64,000 nucleotides of DNA from the NCBI GenBank assembly GCA_021828195.1, contig JAKASQ010000004.1, positions 1 through 64,000 of the forward strand. Direction: 5' to 3'. A program made the translations under genes and the position numbers. Position 1 is the first letter of the stretch. Each line of letters begins with the position of its first letter. Positions 7,572 through 16,302 of the stretch are shown here, in pieces. This DNA is from Thermoplasmata archaeon (GTDB lineage: Archaea; Thermoplasmatota; Thermoplasmata; Lutacidiplasmatales; UBA184). The notes below the pieces were generated by a model. The model worked only from the letters and a program-made list of their open reading frames with translations. It was not told where the DNA came from and did not search any database.

Positions 7572-8768
7572 ATGGAGGTGGGGGTCGTCGGTCAGCCGAA
7601 CGTCGGGAAGTCGACGTTCTTCAACGCGCTCACGCTTCTCGACGTTCCGATGGCGCCGTTCCCGTTCACGACCATCGCGCCCAACCGGGGGATCGCGGCC
7701 GTACGGTCCCCATGTCCGCATACCGAGAAGGGTACACCGTGCACCCCCGGCAACGCCAAGTGCGTCGACGGGACTCGGTGGATCCCCATCAACCTGGTCG
7801 ACGTGCCCGGACTCGTACCCGGGGCGCACGAAGGGCGTGGCCTCGGCCACCGCTTCCTGGACGATCTCCGTGCCGCGGACGGGTTCCTGCAGGTGGTCGA
7901 CCTTTCGGGCTCTACGAACGCCGAGGGGGTGATCGACAACAGCGGGCATCACAACCCCGCCGAGGAGGTCGAGTGGCTTCAGGAGGAACTGGTCGCCTGG
8001 TGCGGGGAGATCCTATCGAGGGAGTTCGAACGGCAGGCGCGCCACATCGAGATGGAGGGCCTCAAGACGGAGGAGTTCCTCGCCCAACGCCTCGCCGGGC
8101 TCTCGATCACTCCCGCCGCGATCTCTTCCGCCCTGCGCGCGGTACCGATCGACCGTGAGCACCCGTCCAAGTGGATGGCCGCGGACCGGACCGAGCTCGC
8201 GCGCGAGCTGCTCCGTGTCGCGAAGCCTCGCGAGGTCGTGGCGAACAAGTGCGACCGGGCCCTGCCGGCCCAGCGCGATCGGCTCGCGGAAGAGGTCCGT
8301 CCCGTTCCCGTGATCGCCACCTCGGCCGATCAGGAGCTAACGCTGCGACGCGCCGCTCGAGCGGGCCTCGTCCGGTACCGCCCCGGGGATCCCTCGTTCA
8401 CCCTCACGGACCCGGACCGCCTCTCCCCGGCGCAGCGCAAGGCGTTGGACGGGATTGCCGAGACGATGAAGCGTTGGGGATCGACCGGGGTCCAATCCGC
8501 GCTCGAGTCGATGATCTTCGAGCGGCTCCACCGGATCGTCGTCTATCCGGTCGAGGACGAGACCCACTGGACGGACTCGCGGGGCCGGGTCCTCCCGGAC
8601 GCGTTCCTGCTTCCGGCGGGCACCACGGCCCGGGCGATGGCCTACCGAGTGCACACCGATCTCGGGGAGAACTTCATCCGCGCGATCGATGCACGGACCC
8701 ACCGGGCCTTGGCCGCGGAACATCCGGTGGAGCCGAACAGCGTCGTGCGGATCGTCGCGCGCAAGTAA
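7572..8768 (+). CDS. YchF/Obg-family redox-type P-loop NTPase
   Basis: 398-residue TRAFAC-class GTPase/ATPase. P-loop GQPNVGKST is at residues 7-15, the G3 motif is DVPGLV around 78, and NKCD lies near 221. Cysteines CPHTEKGTPC and NAKC sit between G1 and G3, as in archaeal members. A helical domain follows and the C-terminus has a TGS-like domain (about 310-398). These proteins associate with ribosomes and act in translation or stress response. The gene follows the adenosyltransferase by 21 bases, so co-transcription is likely. Confidence 0.9.
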   Translation: MEVGVVGQPNVGKSTFFNALTLLDVPMAPFPFTTIAPNRGIAAVRSPCPHTEKGTPCTPGNAKCVDGTRWIPINLVDVPGLVPGAHEGRGLGHRFLDDLRAADGFLQVVDLSGSTNAEGVIDNSGHHNPAEEVEWLQEELVAWCGEILSREFERQARHIEMEGLKTEEFLAQRLAGLSITPAAISSALRAVPIDREHPSKWMAADRTELARELLRVAKPREVVANKCDRALPAQRDRLAEEVRPVPVIATSADQELTLRRAARAGLVRYRPGDPSFTLTDPDRLSPAQRKALDGIAETMKRWGSTGVQSALESMIFERLHRIVVYPVEDETHWTDSRGRVLPDAFLLPAGTTARAMAYRVHTDLGENFIRAIDARTHRALAAEHPVEPNSVVRIVARK

Positions 8769-8784
8769 CCGACGCGGGGCCGCC

Positions 8785-9780
8785 TCACCCGGAGGTGGAC
8801 GTGGGATCCGTCGGCTCGATCAGTTCAGCCCCCCGGGACGCCGGACGAACCACGAAGGCGAGGCCACCCGCCCGCGCGAGTCGGCGGAGGAGTTCCACCT
8901 CGCGTCCCGCCTTCGGAAGGATCACGACCGACCCGCCCGCGCCGGCTCCCGTCAGCTTCGAGCCGTCCGCAAGGGGAGCCGCCGCCTCGAGCAAGGCCTC
9001 GATCCGAGGATGCGAGACCCCGACCTGTCGTAGCAGTCCCTGATTCTGGGTCATGAGCGAGGCGACCCCCGCCCGGTCCTCCGCTCCGAGCGCGTGGATC
9101 CCTTCCGTCGCCACACGCACGAACTCCGCGAGGAGTTCCGGGCCCCCCGGCTCGTCGAGCCGTCGATTCACCGCCCGTACGGCCTCGGCGGTCGAGCGCG
9201 GCACGCCGGTGTAGGCGACGACCCACGTCCAGCCCGGGTCCGGCGCACGGCGGGCCGTCCATTCCGTATCCTCCTGGGTCAGGCTCCACAGGGTCGCGCC
9301 CGTTCCTCCGTTCATGGTCACGTAGCCACCCGCAACGCAGGCGGAGGTGTCTCCGGGGCTTCCGACCCCTTGGGCCGCTCGCTCTACCGCGAAGCTGCGC
9401 CGGGCGAGCTCGGTTCGGGAGAGCCCTCCCGAAGCCGCTCCGAGAGCCGCGACGGTCGCCGCCACGAACGCGGCCGACGAACCGAGGCCCGCGGCCCGCG
9501 GGATCCGGGAGACCGCTCGCACTCCGATGGGACGCGAGTTCTTCCAGCAGTGCTCCACCGCGGCACGGAAGTACGGATTGTGGTCCATCCCCAGGGGGTC
9601 CGCATTCAAGGTGAACGTCGGGGCCTCCCGCACGAGTATCTGCGTGGAGAGATCGATCGCCAGCAAGAGCTCCGGAGCACCTCGCACGACCGCGTGCTCT
9701 CCGAACAGGATGCACTTTCCCGGGGCGCGCGCCGAGAGCGGGAGGGCCCGGGCGGGAATATCGGAGGCACCGGTCGTCAT
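8785..9780 (-). CDS. mvk: mevalonate kinase
   Basis: 331-residue GHMP kinase that phosphorylates mevalonate using ATP, the entry to archaeal isoprenoid lipid synthesis. Visible are the N-terminal substrate motif APGKCILFGEHAVV, the ATP-binding loop PRAAGLGSSAAF near residue 115, and the C-terminal KLTGAGAGGSVV. I placed the start at ATG 9780 (MTTGASDIP), overlapping the stop of trm56 by 4 bases, which implies translational coupling; longer frames upstream merely run through trm56. It belongs to the - strand housekeeping operon that descends from eL42. Confidence 0.9.
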   Translation of the reverse strand: MTTGASDIPARALPLSARAPGKCILFGEHAVVRGAPELLLAIDLSTQILVREAPTFTLNADPLGMDHNPYFRAAVEHCWKNSRPIGVRAVSRIPRAAGLGSSAAFVAATVAALGAASGGLSRTELARRSFAVERAAQGVGSPGDTSACVAGGYVTMNGGTGATLWSLTQEDTEWTARRAPDPGWTWVVAYTGVPRSTAEAVRAVNRRLDEPGGPELLAEFVRVATEGIHALGAEDRAGVASLMTQNQGLLRQVGVSHPRIEALLEAAAPLADGSKLTGAGAGGSVVILPKAGREVELLRRLARAGGLAFVVRPASRGAELIEPTDPTSTSG

Positions 9781-10352
9781 GCTCGGGCCCTCTTCGCCGG
9801 GAGTACCTTCTTGCCGCGGGCGCTCGGGACGATGCGGTGCTTCGCTCCGCGAAAGCTCCGGGGAGGGGGAGCTCCGAGCAGGCGATCCAGCGCGATCGCG
9901 AGCGCCGCGACCTCGCTGTGGGGCTGGTGCCCGACCGCTACGTTGTACGATGCTAGTCGGTAGAGCTGAGGGGGAACCTTGGCGCCGCCCACCACGATCA
10001 GAACTCGACCGTGGCGGCGGATCCGAGGCGAGGCTCGATCGATCGGTATCCCGTACATCGTGAGGTGAACGACCGCGCCGTCCCACGCGCGGACGAACTC
10101 CCGCCAATGCTCGACGCCGTCGATGGTGAACGCGCCTCCCCATCGTTCGGACACCCCCGCGAGTCGAGCCGCGAGCTCCGGGTCCGGGGGATGGAGGTAC
10201 ATCCGAGAAGCTCCAAACGCGCGGGCGGTCAGCGCGACATGGGTCGTGAGGCGGGGATCGCGGCCGGCCCGATGGCCGACGCGCAGGACCGAAACGTCCG
10301 GGCGGGGCCTACGCCTCGGGCGTCGGCTGGAACCGCTCGATGCGGTGGCCAC
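9777..10352 (-). CDS. trm56: tRNA (cytidine(56)-2'-O)-methyltransferase
   Basis: SPOUT-superfamily enzyme found only in archaea; it methylates the ribose of C56 in the T loop of tRNAs. The family N-terminus VLRVGHRAGRDPRLTTHVALTARAFGA-type segment begins near residue 22, and the SAM-knot region with VVGGAKVPP and YNVAVGHQPHSEVAALA is clear. The only in-frame start is ATG 10352, which gives a basic 19-residue leader and a 44-base overlap with the preceding HTH gene. C-terminal tail is Lys/Arg-rich. Confidence 0.9.
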   Translation of the reverse strand: MATASSGSSRRPRRRPRPDVSVLRVGHRAGRDPRLTTHVALTARAFGASRMYLHPPDPELAARLAGVSERWGGAFTIDGVEHWREFVRAWDGAVVHLTMYGIPIDRASPRIRRHGRVLIVVGGAKVPPQLYRLASYNVAVGHQPHSEVAALAIALDRLLGAPPPRSFRGAKHRIVPSARGKKVLPAKRARA

Positions 10353-10833
10353 GGTACTCCAACTTGACGGAGCGCTTCACGATCGCCTTGAGGCGGATCG
10401 GGCTCATGCTCAGCTCCTCCGCGATGTCCGAGAAGAAGCGGCCCTGCTCGCCGACGGCCTGGTAGAGGCGATCCTCGACCTTCGCGTACTCCTTCGGGCT
10501 CATGGACGCGATCGAGAGGATCTCGCTGATCTCGGCGAGGGGGGTCGTGGTGTTGATGTTCACGGTCGAGTAGTAGAAGTGGTAGCTCTTGTCCGGCTGG
10601 CGTCGGCCCTCACGGGCCACCCAGCGCGTGTCGATCAGTTTCAGCTTCTCGAAGAACATGAGCGCCTGGGAGCCTTCCTTGCCGAACTCGGTCGCGATGT
10701 CCTCGGCCGTCAGCCAGCTCTCGCCGAGCCGCTGGACGAGCTTGAGCTTCAGCGGCGAGTCCACCGCGCGCAGGATCGGTACGAGATCGGAAATGTCGTT
10801 CACGACCTTGATGCGGTGCATCGCTCCGGACAT
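10309..10833 (-). CDS. ArsR-like winged-helix protein, predicted transcription regulator
   Basis: 174 residues. Residues 10-75 form a helix-turn-helix module (KLKLVQRLGESWLTAEDIA), followed by a beta wing with YHFYYSTVNINTTTPL and a C-terminal helical domain that may contain a second HTH (FFSDIAEELSMSPIRLKAIV). No metal-binding Cys cluster is evident. Its place between trm56 and nop10 in a translation-related operon is typical of conserved euryarchaeal regulators of unknown ligand. Confidence 0.75.
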   Translation of the reverse strand: MSGAMHRIKVVNDISDLVPILRAVDSPLKLKLVQRLGESWLTAEDIATEFGKEGSQALMFFEKLKLIDTRWVAREGRRQPDKSYHFYYSTVNINTTTPLAEISEILSIASMSPKEYAKVEDRLYQAVGEQGRFFSDIAEELSMSPIRLKAIVKRSVKLEYRGHRIERFQPTPEA

Positions 10834-10842
10834 GGTGCCTTC

Positions 10843-11025
10843 CTACCCGCGGTGCGCGTCCTTCTCGGCGGATACGGTCAGCATACGGCGATATTTCCCC
10901 CAGCGGTCCCCCGGGCTGAACCGAGCCGGGTGCGGGGTGCGCGTGGGCGCGTGGCACGAAGGGCAGGTCTCGTGAAAGGTGTAGCGCTGGCAGGCCCGGC
11001 AGACCCGCAGGAGCGATTCGGTCAT
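10843..11025 (-). CDS. nop10: H/ACA RNP protein Nop10
   Basis: 60-residue protein of the H/ACA ribonucleoprotein, which guides pseudouridylation of rRNA and tRNA with Cbf5, Gar1 and L7Ae. Zinc ribbon CRACQRYTFHETCPSCHAP is at residues 9-27, followed by the conserved linker RFSPGDRWGKYRR. ATG 11025 overlaps the aIF2-alpha stop (ATGA), so the two are translationally coupled. Confidence 0.93.
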   Translation of the reverse strand: MTESLLRVCRACQRYTFHETCPSCHAPTRTPHPARFSPGDRWGKYRRMLTVSAEKDAHRG

Positions 11026-11798
11026 GCGCGGGTGAACGTCCCCTGGCCTCCGGCCTTCGTGATCGATGCGATCGCGGCCTCGGTCGCTCGCTTCATCGTC
11101 TCCTCGGCCTGCTTGTACTGCCCGGCCGAGACTCGGATTCGGTAGCGCGGGGCGCCCACGTACTGGATCGTGATGGACTCCGGGTCGGTCTTCTCCGCGA
11201 GCATGAGCGCGGCCCTCACATGCTCGACTCCGTCCGCAGAAAGGTCCCGAACCTCGAGAGTTCCCGAGATCTCCACGTGCGGCGGCAGAATGTTGTCGCG
11301 CGCGACCTTGAGGAACGCGGCGACCCAAGGGGCTTTCTCGCTGTCCTTCTGGAATTGCTTCGGATCGGCCGAGGCGAGCTCGAAGGCCGCGTAGAGCGAA
11401 CCGTACCGCTCCACGAGCGAGCTCGCGAAGAGCGCATGCGTCGCCTCGGGCTCGATCTTGAGCCCCTCGGCGACCTGATCGATCAGGCGCATCGCGCGCT
11501 GCTCGTTCTTCCACTGCTGGACCTTCTCGCGGCGCTGGTGGTCGTTGATCCGCTTGAGCGAGAGATCGACCTGGCCCTTCGCCGCATCGACCCGGAGGAC
11601 CCGCGCGACGATCTTCTGGCCCTCGCGTATGTGATCCCGGATGTACTTGACCCAGCCCGGCGCGACCTCGGAGAGATGGATGAACGCCTCCCGGTTGGCG
11701 AACTCGTCCAGCCCAACGACGGCTCCGAAGTTCCGGATCTCCTTGACGGTCGCGATGACGATGTCCCCTTCTTCGGGGAACTCGGGGCGCAGCGGCAT
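11022..11798 (-). CDS. translation initiation factor aIF2 subunit alpha
   Basis: 258 residues. Subunit of the aIF2 trimer that delivers initiator Met-tRNA to the small ribosomal subunit. It starts with an S1 RNA-binding domain (residues 9-85; GDIVIATVKEIRNFGAVV), continues with a helical domain and ends in an alpha-beta domain (VRAALMLAEKTDPE) that contacts the gamma subunit. ATG 11798 (MPLRPEFPEE) is chosen because upstream in-frame sequence belongs to the eS27 gene. The S1 domain lies where the family expects it. Confidence 0.95.
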   Translation of the reverse strand: MPLRPEFPEEGDIVIATVKEIRNFGAVVGLDEFANREAFIHLSEVAPGWVKYIRDHIREGQKIVARVLRVDAAKGQVDLSLKRINDHQRREKVQQWKNEQRAMRLIDQVAEGLKIEPEATHALFASSLVERYGSLYAAFELASADPKQFQKDSEKAPWVAAFLKVARDNILPPHVEISGTLEVRDLSADGVEHVRAALMLAEKTDPESITIQYVGAPRYRIRVSAGQYKQAEETMKRATEAAIASITKAGGQGTFTRA

Positions 11799-11809
11799 CG
11801 GCCGCAGAC

Positions 11810-11998
11810 CTACGCCTGGCCCGCGGGTCGAACGAGTTCGCCCCGCAGTTGGGCCCGGCCACCGGTCGGCGTAGCGAGCAAGGCCCCACAGACCAGGCAG
11901 TTGATGGTCGTCGCGGGGCGGCTGAAGATCGTTTGCTCCCCGGTGCAGTCCGGGCACTTCACGACCCAGAACGGGGCCGGCGGGTGGTCGATCGGCAT
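11810..11998 (-). CDS. ribosomal protein eS27
   Basis: 62 residues, a small-subunit protein with a C4 zinc finger: CPDC near residue 15 and CLVC near 34. ATG 11998 (MPIDHPPAPF) follows the eL42 stop by two bases. Its length is normal for archaeal S27e. Confidence 0.92.
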   Translation of the reverse strand: MPIDHPPAPFWVVKCPDCTGEQTIFSRPATTINCLVCGALLATPTGGRAQLRGELVRPAGQA

Positions 11999-12000
11999 GT

Positions 12001-12285
12001 CTAGGAATGCTCCACGAGTTCTAGGCTGCTCGCGCGCCAGCTGGGAGGCTGAACGATGTACTTGCACTTCTTGCATCGATACTTCAGGTTCACCCGGCGG
12101 ACGGCCTTGGCGCGACCTTCGGGCTTCGGACGTGGGAAGCCTCCGTATCCGCTCGTCGCGCGCCGGAATCGGCGCTGACCCCACTTCATTTCGGAGGCGG
12201 GGCGCTTCCTTCCCTTCTCGACCTCGTGGTCCGTGTGCACCTTGCACCGCGGACAGTACGTCGAGACGACTTTTGGGTAGTGCAT
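12001..12285 (-). CDS. ribosomal protein eL42 (L44e)
   Basis: 94-residue large-subunit protein near the E site. Zinc ligands CPRCKVHTDH at residues 11-20 and CKKC near 72-75 are intact, as is the basic central region with KWGQRRFRR. ATG 12285 is 27-33 bases from the TATA box at 12312-12318, so this is the first gene of the operon eL42-eS27-aIF2alpha-nop10-HTH-trm56-mvk, with an almost leaderless mRNA. Confidence 0.95.
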   Translation of the reverse strand: MHYPKVVSTYCPRCKVHTDHEVEKGRKRPASEMKWGQRRFRRATSGYGGFPRPKPEGRAKAVRRVNLKYRCKKCKYIVQPPSWRASSLELVEHS

Positions 12286-12311
12286 ACAGGGCGGCGGCGA
12301 GGCTTGGTGCA

Positions 12312-12318
12312 TATATAG
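12312..12318 (-). promoter_or_regulatory. TATA box of the eL42 operon
   Basis: TATATAT on the - strand centred 30 bases before the eL42 ATG; the strongest TATA match in this part of the window. Confidence 0.75.
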
Positions 12319-12812
12319 GCGTACCTGCGCGTCCAGGCGAAGGCTCGCGGCTCTCGGGGCGGAATCCTCGAGCCCGGTCGACTCTTCCGACCGCCTTCGT
12401 CCCCCACCCGGCGCTCTCTTCCGCCTTGGAGCTCCTCGAAGGAGTCCACTGGGTCCGGCTCGGCGCGGGAAAAATCGGTCCACGAACGGACGACCCGGCT
12501 CAGTGAGGTGAAGAAGGCGACCTTCGCTCTGTCGGGGGGACCCGCCACCTACCTTGTATCTAAATCAGTCCGGGCGTGGGGATAACCGTAACTCGGCCTC
12601 CCGGCACGGGTCGGGGTCCCGACGGCGGTGAGGGAGGCGCCGGCGACAATCGGCCCCGGTTCCGGAGGATCCCGCAACGCGGGGAGAGGTGCGCGTCCGG
12701 CAGTGGGGAGCCTCGTCACGGTCACGCATCAGAGGATGGGATGCGGCCGGTCTCGGGCGCGCGGTCGACGCCGGGGTCGTACGAGATAAGCCGACGATAA
12801 GTGTCAATTCGC
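12319..12812. other. intergenic region between divergent eL42 operon and etfBA
   Basis: 494 bases. Apart from promoter elements at each end (GATAAG-type AT patch at about 12784-12800 before etfB) I see no gene. A short + strand frame ending at 12506 contains ELLEGVHWV but is not convincing. The central part (12575-12700) is rich in G/C runs and could fold, but matches no RNA family I know. Confidence 0.4.
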
Positions 12813-13607
12813 ATGGCAGCGCCACAGTTGCGCATATTGGTCGCAGTAAAGCATGGGGTCGACGTGGGACTCGCGCGCGCCGACCGCACCACCGGAGTGG
12901 TCGCTCTCGATACGGCTCCCCGAAAGACCAGCGACTTCGACCGAAACGCGGTGGAGGAGGCGGTCCGGATACGGGAGCGTCTCGGTGGAAGGGTCACCGC
13001 CATCTCGGTCGGATCCGCGTCCGCTCGGGAAGCCCTGCGCGACGCGGTCGCTATCGGCGCGGATGACGCGATCCTGGTGACGGATCCTGCGGTGCCCGTC
13101 TTCGACACTCGGGCGGTGAGTCGGGTCCTCGCGGCCGTGAGCCGCACCCTGGGAGGTTTCGACCTCTTCCTCCTGGGCGAGGGAAGCTCGGACCACTTCG
13201 CCGGCCTGGTGGGGCCCCGGGTGGCCGGAGAGCTGGGCGTCGCCGATGTAGCGTACGTGCGCAAGCTCACGGTGGATGCCACGGGGGTCGTCGCCGAAAA
13301 AGACCTAGAACGCGAGCTCGAGGTCGTCCGCGCGTCGTTTCCGGTGATCGTCACCGTGGGTCAGGAGATCAACACGCCTCGGCTCCCCACATTTATGGCG
13401 ACGCTCAAAGCGTCGAAGAAGGAGATCCGTCAGCTCTCCGTCGCCGAGATCGGGCTCGATGCGGCGCATTTGGACCCGACGGTACGCATCGACCGCGCCG
13501 CAGTGCCCGCGACGACGCGCAAGCAGGTCACGATCACCGGGAACACTCCGGACGAGGTCGCCCGGACGCTGGTCGACGCCCTGCGCACCGAAGGAGCGCT
13601 CCCGTGA
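12813..13607 (+). CDS. etfB: electron transfer flavoprotein subunit beta
   Basis: 264 residues from ATG 12813 (MAAPQLRILVAVKHG); an in-frame GTG at 12801 would add four. EtfB binds AMP or FAD and forms the ETF heterodimer with EtfA. The ETF fold is clear: N-terminal ILVAVKHGVDV, the DRNAVEEAVRI helix and the signature segment DFDRNAVEEA/VGPRVAGELG. A TATA-like GATAAG about 26 bases upstream suggests a leaderless mRNA. The stop overlaps the etfA GTG by 4 bases. The context next to fixC points to electron input from a dehydrogenase and output to quinone. Confidence 0.9.
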   Translation: MAAPQLRILVAVKHGVDVGLARADRTTGVVALDTAPRKTSDFDRNAVEEAVRIRERLGGRVTAISVGSASAREALRDAVAIGADDAILVTDPAVPVFDTRAVSRVLAAVSRTLGGFDLFLLGEGSSDHFAGLVGPRVAGELGVADVAYVRKLTVDATGVVAEKDLERELEVVRASFPVIVTVGQEINTPRLPTFMATLKASKKEIRQLSVAEIGLDAAHLDPTVRIDRAAVPATTRKQVTITGNTPDEVARTLVDALRTEGALP

Positions 13608-14560
13608 GCCCCGAGTCCGTGCTCTGCTGGTCGGAGGATCCCGACCTCGCGGGCCAGTTGGTCCGACTCGCCCGATCGGTGGCTTCGGGACCGGAAGACC
13701 GGGTGTTCGCCGCCAGCTTCGACCCCCCGAGCGACGACGGGTCGCGACGGATCGCCGAAGCCGGCGCCCATGTACTGATCCGGCCGAACCCTGCGGGCCC
13801 CGCGAGCACCGACCCTCATGTCGTGGCGAGCGAGCTCCGGGCGTTGGTCGACACGAGCCATGTCACCCTCGTACTGCTCGGGTCGACCAAGCGGGGACGA
13901 GAGATCGCCGGCCGCCTCGCCGGTCTGTTGGACGCCCCGGCCGAAACGGGGGTGGCCCGAGTCCACCTCGATGCCGGTGCCGTCGTGGTGGAGCGGGAGA
14001 TGCTCAGCGGCAATGCGCTGGCTCAGGAGACACTGATCGCCCGTCCCGCCGTGGTCGCGATCATGCCCGATGTGTCGGCCTCCTCGCCCCCTCCGACCGT
14101 TCCGGTGGTGCAGCAGGTCCCTTCGACTTCCCCCGCGCCGCTCTCCGAACGGCTCGAGCTCCGTCCGAAGCCGTCGGGCGGGGTTCGCCTCGAGAGTGCC
14201 GAGCGGATCGTGACGATCGGTCGGGGGTTGCAGAAGAAGGATGACCTCGTGCTGATCGAGGCGCTGGCGACCGCGCTCGGCGCCTCGGTGGGTTGCACGC
14301 GACCGCTGGCCGCCGAGGCCGGCTGGCTGAGCGACGACCACTGGATCGGGCTCACCGGCCACCGCGTGAAACCGAGACTCTACATCGCGATCGGCGTGTC
14401 CGGAGCAGTGCAGCACCTGGTCGGAATGCGGGACTCCCAGACCGTCGTGGCGATCAACAAGGACCCGAACGCCCCGATCTTTGGCCAGGCCGACTATCGG
14501 GTCACGGGTGACCTGTACGCGGTGGTGCCCGCGCTGACGAAGGCGTTGGACGCGAAGTGA
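13604..14560 (+). CDS. etfA: electron transfer flavoprotein subunit alpha
   Basis: 318 residues starting with GTG 13604, coupled to etfB. The N-terminal half has the shared ETF fold. The C-terminal FAD domain is complete, with GRGLQKKDDL, ASVGCTRPLAAEAGW, GLTGHRVKPRLYIAIGVSG and AINKDPNAPIF. It is the redox FAD site of the ETF pair. EtfAB genes are part of one class (type II) of sHdr sulfur-oxidation loci, so proximity to the sHdr cluster 2.4 kb downstream may be functional. It ends 10 bases from the convergent fixC. Confidence 0.92.
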   Translation: MSPESVLCWSEDPDLAGQLVRLARSVASGPEDRVFAASFDPPSDDGSRRIAEAGAHVLIRPNPAGPASTDPHVVASELRALVDTSHVTLVLLGSTKRGREIAGRLAGLLDAPAETGVARVHLDAGAVVVEREMLSGNALAQETLIARPAVVAIMPDVSASSPPPTVPVVQQVPSTSPAPLSERLELRPKPSGGVRLESAERIVTIGRGLQKKDDLVLIEALATALGASVGCTRPLAAEAGWLSDDHWIGLTGHRVKPRLYIAIGVSGAVQHLVGMRDSQTVVAINKDPNAPIFGQADYRVTGDLYAVVPALTKALDAK

Positions 14561-14570
14561 CGGCGGGGGC

Positions 14571-15860
14571 CTAGAGCGTCCGCATCGCCTGCAGCATGTC
14601 CCGGCCGAGGGTGAGCATCGAGGCCTTCCCGCGATACGACTCCTTCAGGAGCCCGCGAAGATGCGGCTTGTCCTCTCCGTCCACGAAGTACGCCCGGTGT
14701 AGGAGTGACGTCAGGATCTCGGGGTAGCGGGTGTACAGTCGTGGATTCGCGAAGACCTTCGGATACTTCCGGTAGGTCTTCAATTGGCGAAGGACGAAGC
14801 TCGAAGCGAGTCGCTGCCGGTACCGCGCGAGGAACGCGGATCCGGTCTGCTTGGCGTGGACTGCTTCGACCGCCACCTCGCCGGCGATCCGTCCGGACTC
14901 GATCGCGAAGTCCATTCCACGCAGCGTGAACCCGGTGTTGAGGAAGAGCCCGGCCGCCGAGCCGGCGAGGAGGAACCCCTCTCCCCAGAGCGGGGGGATC
15001 GCGTCGTATCCCCCCTCCCCGACAAAGCATCCGCTGTACTCGAGGAGCGAGCCGCCCTCGAGCCAGCGGGAGACCAGAGGATGCTGCTTGAACTCCTCGA
15101 GGATCTCGTACATCCGCGCGTCGTGGTCGACGAGGGACCGCATGTTCAGGATCATGCCCAGGGAAAGGCTGTCGCGGTTCGTGTAGAGGAACGCGCCGCC
15201 CTCGACCTCTCCCGGAAACCCGATCGTGGTGATCTGGGTCCCCTCCATCCCGCGGAGCTGGAAACGCCGTTCGATCTCACCGGGAGGGAGACCGATGACC
15301 TGTTTGACGCCGACGCCGACCGTCTCGGGCCGGATTTCGGGCTGGATCCCTGCCCGGCGGGAAGTGAGCGTGTTCACGCCTTCTGCCACGACGACGACAT
15401 CCGCTCCCAGGTCGTCGCTGCCCGAACGTATTCCGACGACGCGCCCGTTCTCCCGCAGCAGTGAATCGACCTTCACCCCATAGACGGGTACCGCACCGGC
15501 CGCCTCGGCTTTCGCGGCGAGCCACGGATCGAGCCGGCCGCGCAGGACGCTGAACGCGTTGAACGGGGGAGCAGAGAACGACGCATCGTAGAAGTCGAGC
15601 GACACGGCCTGGCGGGGGGTGAGGAACGAGACGACGTTCCGCGAGATCGCTCGCTCCACGGGGGAGGGGTCCTCCTTCCAAAATTCCGGGAAAATCTGCT
15701 GAAGGCCGTGGCTGTAGAGGAGGCCGCCCGAGACGGTCTTCGTCCCGGGTCGGGTGCCGCGCTCGGCCAGCAGAACCTGGAGCCCGGCCTTCGCTGCGAC
15801 GTACGCGGCGGTGCAGCCGGCGAGGCCCGCACCGACAACGACCACGTCGAATTTCTCCAT
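14571..15860 (-). CDS. fixC: FixC-like ETF:quinone oxidoreductase flavoprotein
   Basis: 429-residue flavoprotein that would pass electrons from ETF to membrane quinone. An N-terminal dinucleotide-binding motif GAGLAGCTAAY (residues 10-20) is followed by the FAD-binding ERGTRPGTKTVSGG segment. The substrate/membrane-facing domain follows, and GEGFLLAGSAAG near residue 285 is the second FAD motif. The C-terminus is amphipathic and helical. The partner ferredoxin fixX is not adjacent but lies at 30233-30526, on the other flank of the sulfur cluster. TATA-like CGAAATAG at 15890-15883 sits about 26 bases before ATG 15860. Confidence 0.88.
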   Translation of the reverse strand: MEKFDVVVVGAGLAGCTAAYVAAKAGLQVLLAERGTRPGTKTVSGGLLYSHGLQQIFPEFWKEDPSPVERAISRNVVSFLTPRQAVSLDFYDASFSAPPFNAFSVLRGRLDPWLAAKAEAAGAVPVYGVKVDSLLRENGRVVGIRSGSDDLGADVVVVAEGVNTLTSRRAGIQPEIRPETVGVGVKQVIGLPPGEIERRFQLRGMEGTQITTIGFPGEVEGGAFLYTNRDSLSLGMILNMRSLVDHDARMYEILEEFKQHPLVSRWLEGGSLLEYSGCFVGEGGYDAIPPLWGEGFLLAGSAAGLFLNTGFTLRGMDFAIESGRIAGEVAVEAVHAKQTGSAFLARYRQRLASSFVLRQLKTYRKYPKVFANPRLYTRYPEILTSLLHRAYFVDGEDKPHLRGLLKESYRGKASMLTLGRDMLQAMRTL

Positions 15861-15882
15861 TTGGAGCGCGCACGGTCGCGCA

Positions 15883-15890
15883 CTATTTCG
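15883..15890 (-). promoter_or_regulatory. TATA-like box of fixC
   Basis: CGAAATAG on the - strand, centred 26 bases before the fixC ATG; predicts a leaderless transcript. Confidence 0.5.
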
Positions 15891-15981
15891 GCTTTCGGTG
15901 CCCTCCCGGAAGCGATTCCACCGGATTCCCGCGCATCCAAGCGCTGATAACCCGGCGCGCCTTCAAACGGGCGTCCCGAAC

Positions 15982-16302
15982 ATGGCCGGAACCGAAGATC
16001 CTCCCCCGATCGATCCCCAGGAATTTGATCGAATGATGGATCGGAAGGTCCTCGCCTGGGGATCGAAGAAGGATGGTCCCTGCCCGAAGTGCGGCGAGGT
16101 CGGGTTCCGGATGATCGCGGATTCCGAGATGGTTTCCTTGTTCGCGTGTCGTCGGTGCGGATACCAGACCGAGGAACTCCACGAGTTCCGCGAGGTGGCT
16201 CAACCCCCTTTCCGCGAGTACCGGGAGGGCCGGGGATTCGCCGCCGCCGTGGAAGACACTACCCAGGGGTTGGACCCCGAGACACGGAGTGACGGGACGT
16301 GA
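15982..16302 (+). CDS. zinc-ribbon protein, 106 aa
   Basis: Begins MAGTEDPPPI at ATG 15982. Residues 35-65 form a zinc ribbon: CPKCGEVGFR and, after a spacer, CRRCGYQ. This fold resembles transcription factor S or RPA-type ribbons, but the rest (Glu-rich, FREVAQPPFREY) does not identify a role. The stop overlaps the GTG of the Lrp-type regulator, so the two are coupled and may form a regulatory pair upstream of the sHdr operon. Confidence 0.7.
   Translation: MAGTEDPPPIDPQEFDRMMDRKVLAWGSKKDGPCPKCGEVGFRMIADSEMVSLFACRRCGYQTEELHEFREVAQPPFREYREGRGFAAAVEDTTQGLDPETRSDGT

Noticed and set aside
6824-8158. 444-codon + strand frame overlapping the adenosyltransferase and YchF genes
   Set aside because: Strongly Arg-rich out-of-frame reading; the real genes are in the other two frames.
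12575-12700. Possible structured RNA (SRP or RNase P) in the eL42-etfB gap
   Set aside because: G/C runs can pair in many ways; I found no conserved core motif of either RNA.
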